In this document: one piece after another, positions 1 to 4,851 of the stretch
How the letters are laid out: each line of letters starts with the position of its first letter
How positions within the stretch are numbered: position 1 is the stretch's first letter
Origin: an uncultured Gemmatimonadota bacterium
GTDB taxonomy: Bacteria > Gemmatimonadota > Gemmatimonadetes > Gemmatimonadales > GWC2-71-9
Length of the DNA: 5,240 nt
NCBI GenBank assembly: GCA_946887295.1
Contig: CAMPKP010000189.1
Location: forward strand, 1-5,240
Direction: 5' to 3'
Notes under the pieces: generated by a model
Database searches by the model: none
What the model saw: the letters and a program-made list of their open reading frames with translations, nothing else
What the model was told of the DNA's origin: nothing
Position numbers and translations under genes: made by a program

Positions 1-130
1 CGGTGTCGACCTGCTCGTAGACCTTCGTGAAGTCCACCGCGGGATCGTGCACGATCCAATCCACCTCGCCACGAGGCCCAGCGATGTACCCGTCAAGACT
101 CGCGGCGACGCGGTAGAGGACTCGGCGCAT
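1..130 (-). CDS. Dihydrofolate reductase family / RibD C-terminal domain protein (partial, N-terminal 43 codons)
   Basis: The reverse strand from the ATG at 130 stays open to the window edge. It begins MRRVLYRVAASLDGYIAG and continues with GEVDWIVHDP. The VAASLDGYIAG stretch followed by a G-x-V-D-W segment is the first beta strand and nucleotide-binding entry of the DHFR/RibD-C reductase family. These proteins are presumed NAD(P)H-dependent reductases, and most members (for example the YwjB/YyaP type) have no assigned substrate. A weak purine-rich stretch (GAAAG) lies about 4 bases before the ATG. The start is 33 bases after the stop of the PIN gene on the same strand, so the two are probably co-transcribed. 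About three quarters of the protein lies beyond the window. The family call is good, but the specific reaction cannot be inferred. Confidence 0.85.
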   Translation of the reverse strand, partial: MRRVLYRVAASLDGYIAGPRGEVDWIVHDPAVDFTKVYEQVDT

Positions 131-163
131 CTGACTTTCAGTTTTCTGACCGTCCGAAGTGAG

Positions 164-610
164 TCACGCCTCGCCAGGGCTCTCCGGCATCCGCCGCTGG
201 CGTTGCCAGAACTCGCTGGGAGTGAGCGCCGTCAGGCCCGGGAGGTCCCGATGACCCAGAAGGTGTTCGTCGTTGGAGATCAGGACCGCGCCGGCAGCAT
301 GGGCCAGGGCCGCGAACTTGCGATCGTCCGGATCCGGAATGGAGGCAAAGCGCTCGGGGTGCGTGGGGCCGGCAAAGCGATCCGCCGGACGAAAGAGTTG
401 CGCCACCGGCTGCGCTCGCAACGGGGGAATACGGTGCATGATTCGCTCGATCTCCCGACGAGTCGCATCGTTCCAGACCATCCGCAGTCGCCCTTGTTTC
501 ACGGCATCCACGATCCTCGCGGACGCGCTCCTGGGGTTGAACCCCGCAGCGACGAAAATGTTCGTATCCAGCACCACCGCCGGCAAGGGCGTCCGGCCAC
601 CCTTCTTCAT
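164..610 (-). CDS. PIN-domain protein (putative toxin-type ribonuclease, COG1569-like)
   Basis: This 148-residue protein has a single PIN domain. The N-terminal strand carries VVLDTNIFVAA (Asp15, Asn17). Glu53 follows in the TRREIERI helix, then Asp96 in PDPDDRKFAALA, and Asp114 in the terminal ISNDEHLL motif. These match the acidic residues that bind Mg2+/Mn2+ in PIN nucleases, so the catalytic set looks intact. The C-terminal LTPSEFWQRQ is typical of the 'putative toxin-antitoxin system toxin component, PIN family' group. The ATG at 610 was chosen because GAGGA lies 5 bases upstream. A TTG at 640 would add ten residues but has less support. No antitoxin gene is visible beside it: the upstream region is intergenic and the downstream gene is a DHFR-like reductase. 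Its role as a toxin is therefore unproven, and RNase activity is inferred from the family. Confidence 0.88.
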   Translation of the reverse strand: MKKGGRTPLPAVVLDTNIFVAAGFNPRSASARIVDAVKQGRLRMVWNDATRREIERIMHRIPPLRAQPVAQLFRPADRFAGPTHPERFASIPDPDDRKFAALAHAAGAVLISNDEHLLGHRDLPGLTALTPSEFWQRQRRMPESPGEA

Positions 611-803
611 ACCTGTCCTCACCCGCAAGCCCGGCTCCAACCTCTTGTCGGCCCTGCGCCGGTCGCCGCGGTGTCAGGTAATCGCGAATCCCACCGTCGT
701 GTTTCGCCGACGGCGGGCGCGACCCACCAGTGCATAGGCTTCACCGCAGGCATGGCGCTCAGCCGGCCTGACCGAACCAGACTGATTAAAAGGAGTTGGT
801 AAC
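611..803. promoter_or_regulatory. Divergent intergenic region between the PIN and DJ-1/PfpI genes
   Basis: Promoters for both the leftward PIN/reductase pair and the rightward DJ-1/PfpI gene must lie here or close by. I see no convincing -35/-10 pair on either strand. An inverted repeat (CCGTCG at 694-699, CGACGG at 708-713, 8-base loop) sits near the middle and could form a small hairpin or be a protein site. The only clear signal is the ribosome binding site for the rightward gene. Open frames crossing this region look non-coding. Confidence 0.4.
788..795 (+). promoter_or_regulatory. Strong Shine-Dalgarno for the DJ-1/PfpI gene
   Basis: AAAAGGAG ends 8 bases before the ATG at 804. It is one of the clearest ribosome binding sites in the window and fixes the start of the gene. 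Confidence 0.8.
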
Positions 804-1364
804 ATGGCAAAGGACAATCTCCACGGACTCACGGTCGCCATCCTGGTCACGGACGGCTTCGAGGAGGTCGAGCTGCTCGAGCCGCGGCGCGCCCTCGACG
901 ATGCCGGTGCCGAGACCCGTGTCGTGTCGCCCAAGCACGACCGCGTCCGCGGCTGGAACCTCACCGACTGGGGTGACGAGCTGCCGGTCGACGTACCCCT
1001 CAACCAGGCCAAGCCGGAGGACTTCGACGCGCTGCTGCTGCCTGGCGGCGTCATGAATCCGGATACGCTCCGGATGCAGCCGCCGGCGGTCGAGTTCGTG
1101 AAGTCCTTCTTCGATGCCGACAAGCCGGTAGCCGTGATCTGCCACGGGCCCTGGACCGTCATCGAGGCCGGCGCGGCACGCGGGCGGAGGATCGCTTCCT
1201 GGCCCTCGCTCAAGACCGATCTCCGCAATGCCGGCGCGGAATGGATGGATCAGGAGGTCGTGGTGGACCGCAACCTCGTCTCGAGCCGCAAGCCCGACGA
1301 CATACCGGCCTTCAACCGGGAGATGATCACCCTGTTCAGCCGCACGCTGGTGCAGGCACGATAG
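804..1364 (+). CDS. DJ-1/PfpI family protein (type 1 glutamine amidotransferase-like, YhbO/PfpI subgroup)
   Basis: This 186-residue cytosolic protein is the usual length for the YhbO/PfpI subgroup. The flavodoxin-like fold starts at VAILVTDGFEEVEL (residues 11-24), where Glu20 matches the conserved acidic residue of the family. The nucleophile elbow is AVICHGPW, giving Cys113 and His114. LLLPGGVMNPDTLR (78-90) matches the conserved GG-x-x-x-PD-x-LR segment. The C-terminus carries SWPSLKTDLRNAG and SSRKPDDIPAFN, hallmark strings of this subgroup. Members are linked to stress resistance and have been described as proteases, chaperones or glyoxalase/deglycase-type enzymes. The sequence does not distinguish these. 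The gene is transcribed alone, divergent from the PIN gene and convergent with the LigD operon. No signal peptide or membrane segment is seen. Confidence 0.95.
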   Translation: MAKDNLHGLTVAILVTDGFEEVELLEPRRALDDAGAETRVVSPKHDRVRGWNLTDWGDELPVDVPLNQAKPEDFDALLLPGGVMNPDTLRMQPPAVEFVKSFFDADKPVAVICHGPWTVIEAGAARGRRIASWPSLKTDLRNAGAEWMDQEVVVDRNLVSSRKPDDIPAFNREMITLFSRTLVQAR

Positions 1365-1382
1365 GAGCGCAAAGCAGGGAGG

Positions 1383-1405
1383 GGGCCGGCGCGGAAGGCC
1401 GGCTC
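1383..1405 (+). terminator. Possible weak intrinsic terminator after the DJ-1/PfpI gene
   Basis: An inverted repeat, GCCGGC (1385-1390) with GCCGGC (1398-1403) around a 7-base loop, can be extended by one G-T and one G-C pair to 1383-1405. It lies 19 bases after the stop codon. What follows is only CTCTTCT, not a real T run, so termination here is uncertain. A second hairpin, AGGCCGG (1396-1402) with CCGGCCT (1410-1416) and a 7-base loop, overlaps and excludes the first. Either could serve the convergent transcripts, but neither strand has a good T tract. Confidence 0.35.
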
Positions 1406-1485
1406 TTCTCCGGCCTGTGGTTCGTGCGCCAATAAGGCTGGTCCCGGCGCAACCGACCGAGCTGGAGGCAAGCGGAGCTCGCCTT

Positions 1486-2097
1486 CTACCGCTCACCGTC
1501 GTGCCTCCTCCCTGGTGGGCGGCCCCTCTCGATCTCCTTCAACGTACGGCCGGTGAGGACCGAGCGGTCGAGCTGCGGGCTCTCGATGTCCCACCACTCC
1601 TCGGCGTACTCGTCGCGGTGCTTGACCAGCAACCACCGTGTCCTCGAGGCACGTTCGGCCGAGCCCCGCCCCGTCCGAATCAGCGTGAACCCTCCGCGCA
1701 GCTTCTCGCCGTGGAGCACCACGTCGATCTTGCCGCGCTCGAGCTGCCTGGCCGCCGAAGCGCTCCCCTCGGGCTCGTATCTGCCTCGGTCCCAGACCAT
1801 CACGGCTCCCGCGCCGTACTGGCCCTCCGGAATCACGCCCTCGAAATCGGCGTACTCGAGCGGATGGTCCTCGGTCCGGATGGCCAGCCGCTTGTCCGCG
1901 GGGTTCATCGACGGCCCCCGCGGCACCGCCCAGGACACCAGGAGGCCCTTGATCGCCAGCCGAAAGTCGTAGTGCAGGCGGCTGGCGGCGTGCTTCTGCA
2001 CGACGAAGACACGCGTGCGTGTCGCCTGCCGGATCCGCCCGGCAGGCTCCGGTGTCTTCGCGAAGTTCCTCCTGCTACGGTACTCCTCGAGTGACAT
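1486..2097 (-). CDS. ligD: LigD 3'-phosphoesterase (PE) domain protein, stand-alone
   Basis: This 203-residue protein corresponds to the PE module of LigD. It trims 3'-ribonucleotide and 3'-phosphate ends so that the polymerase or ligase finds a 3'-OH during non-homologous end joining. Recognisable segments are RRNFAKTPEPAG (9-20), VVQKHAASRLHYDFRL (32-47), SWAVPRGPS (55-63) and EDHPLEYADFEGVIPEGQYGAG (from 76). The metal and catalytic residues His36, His42, Asp44, Arg46, His78 and Tyr82 sit at the same spacing as His42, His48, Asp50, Arg52, His84 and Tyr88 of Pseudomonas aeruginosa LigD, a constant offset of six. The active site therefore looks complete. The ATG at 2097 has GGAG 7 bases upstream and lies inside the end of the polymerase gene, a 23-base overlap, so translational coupling is likely. 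The ATG lies within a 10-bp tandem repeat, discussed in the findings. It is the last gene of the operon. Confidence 0.95.
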   Translation of the reverse strand: MSLEEYRSRRNFAKTPEPAGRIRQATRTRVFVVQKHAASRLHYDFRLAIKGLLVSWAVPRGPSMNPADKRLAIRTEDHPLEYADFEGVIPEGQYGAGAVMVWDRGRYEPEGSASAARQLERGKIDVVLHGEKLRGGFTLIRTGRGSAERASRTRWLLVKHRDEYAEEWWDIESPQLDRSVLTGRTLKEIERGRPPGRRHDGER

Positions 2098-3007
2098 CGA
2101 GTGACTCCAGCTTCTGCCGCGCCCGGCTCAGCGAGACGCCGCGCCGCCAGAGATCCGCCCAGGGGTCCTCGACCTTTTCGAGGCGGTCGAACACGGTCCG
2201 GATCGTCGTCCCGTCGGGCCGAAGGTCCTTTCTCCTGAGCTCGTCCCAGTGGAGCGGGACCGACACCGGAGCGCCGCGGCGGGCCCGCACGGCGTAGGCG
2301 GGGGCCATCGTCTGCGCGTAAGCGTTGCGGTTGGTATCGAGGAATACGCGGCCGCGGCGCCGGCTCTTGCGCTGCTCCAGCGTTCGCTCCCCCGGCTCCT
2401 GGCTCACGACGATGCGCGCCAGCACTCTCGCAAGATCGCGCACCGCATCGAAGCCCTCGCGGCGCCTCAGCGGCACGACCACGTGGAGACCGCGCGAGCC
2501 GGTGGTCTTGAGGTAGGCAGGCAATCCGAGCAGCTCGAGCAGCTCCCTGAGCGATTGCGCCGTCGCCTTCACCGGCTCGAAGCGCTCGTCGGAGGGATCG
2601 AGGTCGAACACCATCCGGTCGGGACGATCGAGCTTGTCCGCCCGGCTCAGCCAGACGTGGGGCGTGACGCATGCCTGATTCGCGAGATACACCAGCGTGG
2701 CGACATCGTCGCACACGACGTGCTCGACGGTGCCGCCCACCTTCTTGACGCTCACCGTCCGGATCCAACGGGGATAGTAGGAGGGCGTGGCCTTCTGGAA
2801 GAATCCGGGCTGGTCGATCCCGTCCGGGTAGCGTTCCAGGGCCGCCGGCCGGTTCCTGAGGTGCGGCAGCATCCTGGGGGCGATGCGGCGGTAGTAGCGG
2901 ATCAGGTCCGCTTTGGTGATCCCATCCTCGGGAAACAGGACCTTCCCGGGACGGGTGATCTTCACTTCCTTGCCGCCGATTCGGACGGACTCTTCTCGAA
3001 CGGCCAC
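2075..3007 (-). CDS. ligD: LigD polymerase (POL/PrimPol-type) domain protein, stand-alone
   Basis: This 310-residue protein is an archaeo-eukaryotic primase-type polymerase, the POL module of LigD. It adds templated or untemplated (ribo)nucleotides at broken ends. The N-terminus shows ITRPGKVLFPEDGITKADLIRYY (from 17) and RPAALERYPDGIDQPGFFQK (53-72), the 5'-end-binding region. The catalytic triad is Asp135 and Asp137 in VFDLDPSD plus Asp224 in VFLDTNRN. The nucleotide-binding TGSRGLH (169-175) is also present. The spacing agrees with Mycobacterium tuberculosis PolDom (Asp137, Asp139, Asp227). The start is a GTG, chosen because GGGAGGG lies 5 bases upstream inside the ligase gene and because only one base separates it from the ligase TGA, implying translational coupling. 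The length is that of an isolated POL domain. The natural domain end (ARQKLESL) is followed by eight residues that run through the tandem repeat. Confidence 0.96.
   Translation of the reverse strand: MAVREESVRIGGKEVKITRPGKVLFPEDGITKADLIRYYRRIAPRMLPHLRNRPAALERYPDGIDQPGFFQKATPSYYPRWIRTVSVKKVGGTVEHVVCDDVATLVYLANQACVTPHVWLSRADKLDRPDRMVFDLDPSDERFEPVKATAQSLRELLELLGLPAYLKTTGSRGLHVVVPLRRREGFDAVRDLARVLARIVVSQEPGERTLEQRKSRRRGRVFLDTNRNAYAQTMAPAYAVRARRGAPVSVPLHWDELRRKDLRPDGTTIRTVFDRLEKVEDPWADLWRRGVSLSRARQKLESLDVTRGVP
2087..2105. repeat. 10-bp-period tandem direct repeat at the POL/PE junction
   Basis: TCGAGTGAC occurs at 2087-2095 and again at 2097-2105 (+ strand), separated by one base, so 9 of 10 positions repeat. 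On the coding (-) strand this is TCACTCGATG followed by TCACTCGAGG. The first copy contributes the PE start codon, and the overlap of the two genes spans both copies. Confidence 0.85.
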
Positions 3008-3008
3008 C

Positions 3009-4013
3009 TCAGCCCTCCCGCACGACCTCTTCCGGCCTCTTGTCGTCCCTCAGCCCGACGAAACGAGGGTGTCGCAGCTTGCCGTCGCGGGTCCACTCCG
3101 TGAAGCGGATCTGTGCGACGAGCGCCGGCTTGACCCAATGTACCCCGTTTCGCGGCAGTCGATCGGCGTCGAAGGGGCTGGTCGCCCTTTCGAGCCGGGC
3201 CAGCCGTGCGGCCAGGCGGCGCAGCGTGGCCGTGTCGTACCCGGTCCCCACCTTGCCCGCATAGACCAGCTTGCCGCGACGGTAATAGCCGACCAGCAAC
3301 GCTCCGAAACCGATCCGCGTCCCCCGGGGATCGGTGTAGCCGCCGATCACGAACTCCTGCTCGTTCACGCACTTGACCTTCAACCACTCGCGCGTCCTTC
3401 TGGAGACGTAGACGCTGTCTCCGTTCTTCGCCATCACCCCCTCCCAGTGCCGCCGGCACGCCTCCCGGTAATAGACCTCGCCCTCCTTCTCGCGATGGGG
3501 GGTGAGCCGCACGGGCTCGTGGAAATCGAAGGCGTCGCGGAGCAGCTCCTTCCGATGGCGGAGCGGCACCTGGCGAGTGTCGTACTGCTCCAGGTAGATC
3601 AGGTCGAACACGTACAGCCAGACCGGGACCTTGCGCAGCAGGTCGGCCGTGGGCTGCTCGACCTGCATGCGTTGCTGGAGCATGGCGAAGCTGGTGACGT
3701 CACCACGGAACGCGACGATCTCGCCGTCGATGATGAACGCGGCGGTCTCTTCCCGCTCCAGGGCCGCCGTCAGCTCGGGGTACTTCCGGTTGAGCCGCTT
3801 CCGGTTCCGTGAAAGGAGGTCCAGGCGGCCTTCGCGGCGGAACACGAGGCACCGCTCGCCGTCCAGCTTGGGCTCGAACAACCATCCTTCACGGGAGAAC
3901 GGCTCATGGGTGAGCGTCGCCAGCATGGGCGCCACCCACGTCGGTTGCGGACGCTTCTTGAGCCGGGCTCTGACAGTGGCAGGAAGCCGATCCACGAAGT
4001 GCCGGTCAGCCAT
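3009..4013 (-). CDS. ligD: LigD ATP-dependent DNA ligase (LIG) domain protein, stand-alone
   Basis: This 334-residue ATP-dependent DNA ligase has a nucleotidyltransferase domain followed by an OB fold. The adenylated lysine is Lys49 in EPKLDGER (motif I). SRNRKRLN (68-75), IIDGEIVAF (94-102, Glu98), VFDLIYL (135-141), EGVMAKN (191-197) and WLKVKC (210-215) give motifs Ia to V. The OB fold starts near FVIGGYTDPRG and ends with FTEWTRDGKLRHPRFVGLRDDK, as in LigD ligase domains. It seals nicks and double-strand breaks in NHEJ. The ATG at 4013 was chosen because AAGGAGG lies 4 bases upstream and the protein then begins at the usual distance before VAPMLATL. The frame stays open 198 bases further upstream, but that extension lacks any conserved sequence. 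It is the first gene of the operon: its TGA is one base before the polymerase GTG. It resembles the ligase module of Bacillus-type LIG-POL proteins in position. Confidence 0.96.
   Translation of the reverse strand: MADRHFVDRLPATVRARLKKRPQPTWVAPMLATLTHEPFSREGWLFEPKLDGERCLVFRREGRLDLLSRNRKRLNRKYPELTAALEREETAAFIIDGEIVAFRGDVTSFAMLQQRMQVEQPTADLLRKVPVWLYVFDLIYLEQYDTRQVPLRHRKELLRDAFDFHEPVRLTPHREKEGEVYYREACRRHWEGVMAKNGDSVYVSRRTREWLKVKCVNEQEFVIGGYTDPRGTRIGFGALLVGYYRRGKLVYAGKVGTGYDTATLRRLAARLARLERATSPFDADRLPRNGVHWVKPALVAQIRFTEWTRDGKLRHPRFVGLRDDKRPEEVVREG
3013..3019 (-). promoter_or_regulatory. Internal Shine-Dalgarno for the polymerase gene
   Basis: GGGAGGG on the - strand, inside the last codons of the ligase gene, lies 5 bases before the polymerase GTG. 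It supports the GTG start and independent translation rather than a frameshifted fusion. Confidence 0.7.
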
Positions 4014-4017
4014 CGCG

Positions 4018-4024
4018 CCTCCTT
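4018..4024 (-). promoter_or_regulatory. Shine-Dalgarno for the ligase gene
   Basis: AAGGAGG on the - strand lies 4 bases before the ATG at 4013. It decides this start over upstream in-frame codons that would add up to 66 unconserved residues. Confidence 0.75.
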
Positions 4025-4053
4025 CGGATGGGCCCACCCGGCCGCGCCGCGTC

Positions 4054-4069
4054 CGCTTCAGCTGAAGCG
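4054..4069. repeat. Perfect 16-bp palindrome upstream of the LigD operon
   Basis: CGCTTCAGCTGAAGCG is its own reverse complement with no spacer. It lies 41 bp upstream of the ligase ATG and 126 bp before the small basic gene. A spacerless palindrome fits a site for a homodimeric DNA-binding protein better than an RNA hairpin. It does not resemble the LexA boxes of E. coli (CTG-N10-CAG) or Bacillus (GAAC-N4-GTTC). Operator function is inferred only from symmetry and position. Confidence 0.5.
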
Positions 4070-4195
4070 ATCCGGCCGGCACGGTTCGTTCATGCGGTGG
4101 CTCCAAACGAGGGTGCCCGACGTCACTGCGGAGCGGCTGCGGTCCGGTTATGCTGGCCCCGCCAACATCGAGCCACGATCCCACCGGGGGTGACG

Positions 4196-4351
4196 ATGAG
4201 CAGACGACCACGCGGCAAGCTCACCAAACAGATCCACGATCCCGCGGAGCCGGACATCCGCAAGCCGGGGCAGCCGAAGGTTCCCAAGTTCAAGGCCGGC
4301 AAGAAGCGCGACCCGTCCGCCCGTCCGCCGAAGAAGTCAGCCGGATCGTGA
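4196..4351 (+). CDS. Small basic, proline-rich hypothetical protein (51 aa)
   Basis: I do not recognise a family. The 51-residue product has 10 Lys, 6 Arg, 9 Pro and only 4 acidic residues (net charge about +12). Its centre reads KPGQPKVPKFKAGKKRDP. It lacks hydrophobic clusters, Cys and any signal peptide, so it is probably disordered and could bind nucleic acid. Codon third positions are mostly G or C, as in the neighbouring genes, which supports real coding. The ATG at 4196 is preceded by the G-rich stretch GGGGGTGA, a poor but usable ribosome binding site. An in-frame GTG at 4190 is possible. It is divergent from the LigD operon and convergent with the TfoX-like gene. Any link to end joining is speculation from position and charge. 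Confidence 0.6.
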   Translation: MSRRPRGKLTKQIHDPAEPDIRKPGQPKVPKFKAGKKRDPSARPPKKSAGS

Positions 4352-4408
4352 ATGCCTGTTGGTCCTCCGGGCGGAACGTGTCGATGAAGCCATCACGGCT
4401 GGGCCGCA

Positions 4409-4765
4409 TCAGGGCCTACGCCGACGCACACGGCCGCGTTTGGCGTTGTGTGCCACGGTGATCGCCGCATGCACCCACTTGCCCAACACCTCCGGGTCCT
4501 CGAGCACATCCTCCGGCACTTCATAGTATTGCATGACCTCGCCCCCATCGCCGTAGGGACGGAAGGGGCCCATGCCGCGGGCCACGAACTCGCCTCGGGT
4601 GTCGTCGTCCACTTTGAAATACAGCGTGTCATCGGCGAGCAGCGCGAAGAACAGGTCAGCCGCGTAGATCCCGACGCCACCGAACATGTTGCGCGCTCGG
4701 ATCGCCGGCGTCGTCCGAGCGAGTTGCTCGAGCACGAAGCTCCTGAAGCTGGGGCTGACGCTCAT
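4409..4765 (-). CDS. TfoX/Sxy family protein, N-terminal domain only
   Basis: This 118-residue protein has a single TfoX N-terminal domain. Diagnostic segments are NMFGGVGIY (26-34), FFALLADDTLYFKVD (39-53), PFRPYG (67-72), MQYYEVPEDVLED (78-90) and LGKWVHAAITVA (94-105). A very basic tail (RGRVRRRRP) ends the protein. The full Sxy/TfoX competence regulator of gamma-proteobacteria also carries a C-terminal domain, absent here, so a role in competence should not be assumed. Stand-alone N-domain proteins are common and uncharacterised. The ATG at 4765 was chosen because the conserved domain begins shortly after it. The frame is open further upstream but that sequence is unconserved. The ribosome binding site is weak, and a hairpin lies 9 bases upstream. 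It is divergent from the receiver-like gene and convergent with the small basic gene. Confidence 0.92.
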   Translation of the reverse strand: MSVSPSFRSFVLEQLARTTPAIRARNMFGGVGIYAADLFFALLADDTLYFKVDDDTRGEFVARGMGPFRPYGDGGEVMQYYEVPEDVLEDPEVLGKWVHAAITVAHNAKRGRVRRRRP

Positions 4766-4774
4766 GCCCGCTCG

Positions 4775-4792
4775 GCCGCTGCCCGCAGCGGC
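4775..4792 (-). promoter_or_regulatory. Hairpin in the leader of the TfoX-like gene
   Basis: GCCGCTG (4775-4781) and CAGCGGC (4786-4792) form a perfect 7-bp stem with a 4-base loop. In the mRNA it would end 9 bases before the ATG at 4765, within the ribosome footprint. It could lower translation of the gene, or be chance in GC-rich DNA. It has no following T tract in either direction, so it is not a terminator. Confidence 0.4.
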
Positions 4793-4851
4793 TCCCCCCG
4801 ATGGTCGACCTCGACTTGCGCCATGCGGAGCCACCGCCTAATCCCTTGGAT

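Larger units (their letters stand above)
4014..4195. promoter_or_regulatory. Divergent intergenic region: LigD operon / small basic protein
   Basis: This 182-bp stretch separates the leftward ligase start from the rightward 51-residue gene and must hold promoters for both. It contains the ligase ribosome binding site and the 16-bp palindrome. A TATGCT at 4149-4154 (+) could be a -10 element for the small gene, but no matching -35 hexamer is found at 16-18 bases, so I rate it weak. No clear sigma-70-like pair is visible for the LigD operon. Confidence 0.45.

Noticed and set aside
131..163. GTCAG direct repeat and short TCAG/CTGA inverted arms before the reductase gene
   Set aside because: The arms are only 4-5 bases in an A/T-richer spacer, too short to support an operator or terminator.
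47..802. Long rightward open frame opposite the PIN gene
   Set aside because: It has no recognisable domain and lies antisense to two genes with clear family motifs. Long open frames on the opposite strand are expected in GC-rich DNA.
1486..2097. Asn11 in place of Asp and Arg60 in place of Lys relative to the P. aeruginosa PE domain
   Set aside because: Both look like conservative variation within the family (as I recall, RNF and VPRGPS occur in other LigD proteins), while the metal-binding His/Asp set is intact, so this is not evidence of inactivation.
3000..3040. Faint similarity between the end of the ligase (EEVVREG) and the start of the polymerase (MAVREES), as if duplicated
   Set aside because: The nucleotide match is short, gapped and imperfect, unlike the clean repeat at the POL/PE junction. 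It is probably chance between Arg/Glu-rich ends.
2249..3103. Long open frames antisense to the LigD genes (also 2913-3812 and 1417-2094)
   Set aside because: They are low-complexity Arg/Pro/Ala-rich translations opposite strongly conserved ligase, polymerase and phosphoesterase sequence, with no ribosome binding site.
3009..4211. Ligase start at 4211, giving a 400-residue protein
   Set aside because: The extra 66 residues match nothing in the ligase family and cover the likely promoter region. The ATG at 4013 has a strong AAGGAGG.
4150..4461. Alternative rightward frame overlapping the small basic gene
   Set aside because: It is in a different frame from the better-supported 51-residue gene, has no ribosome binding site and runs antisense into the TfoX-like gene.
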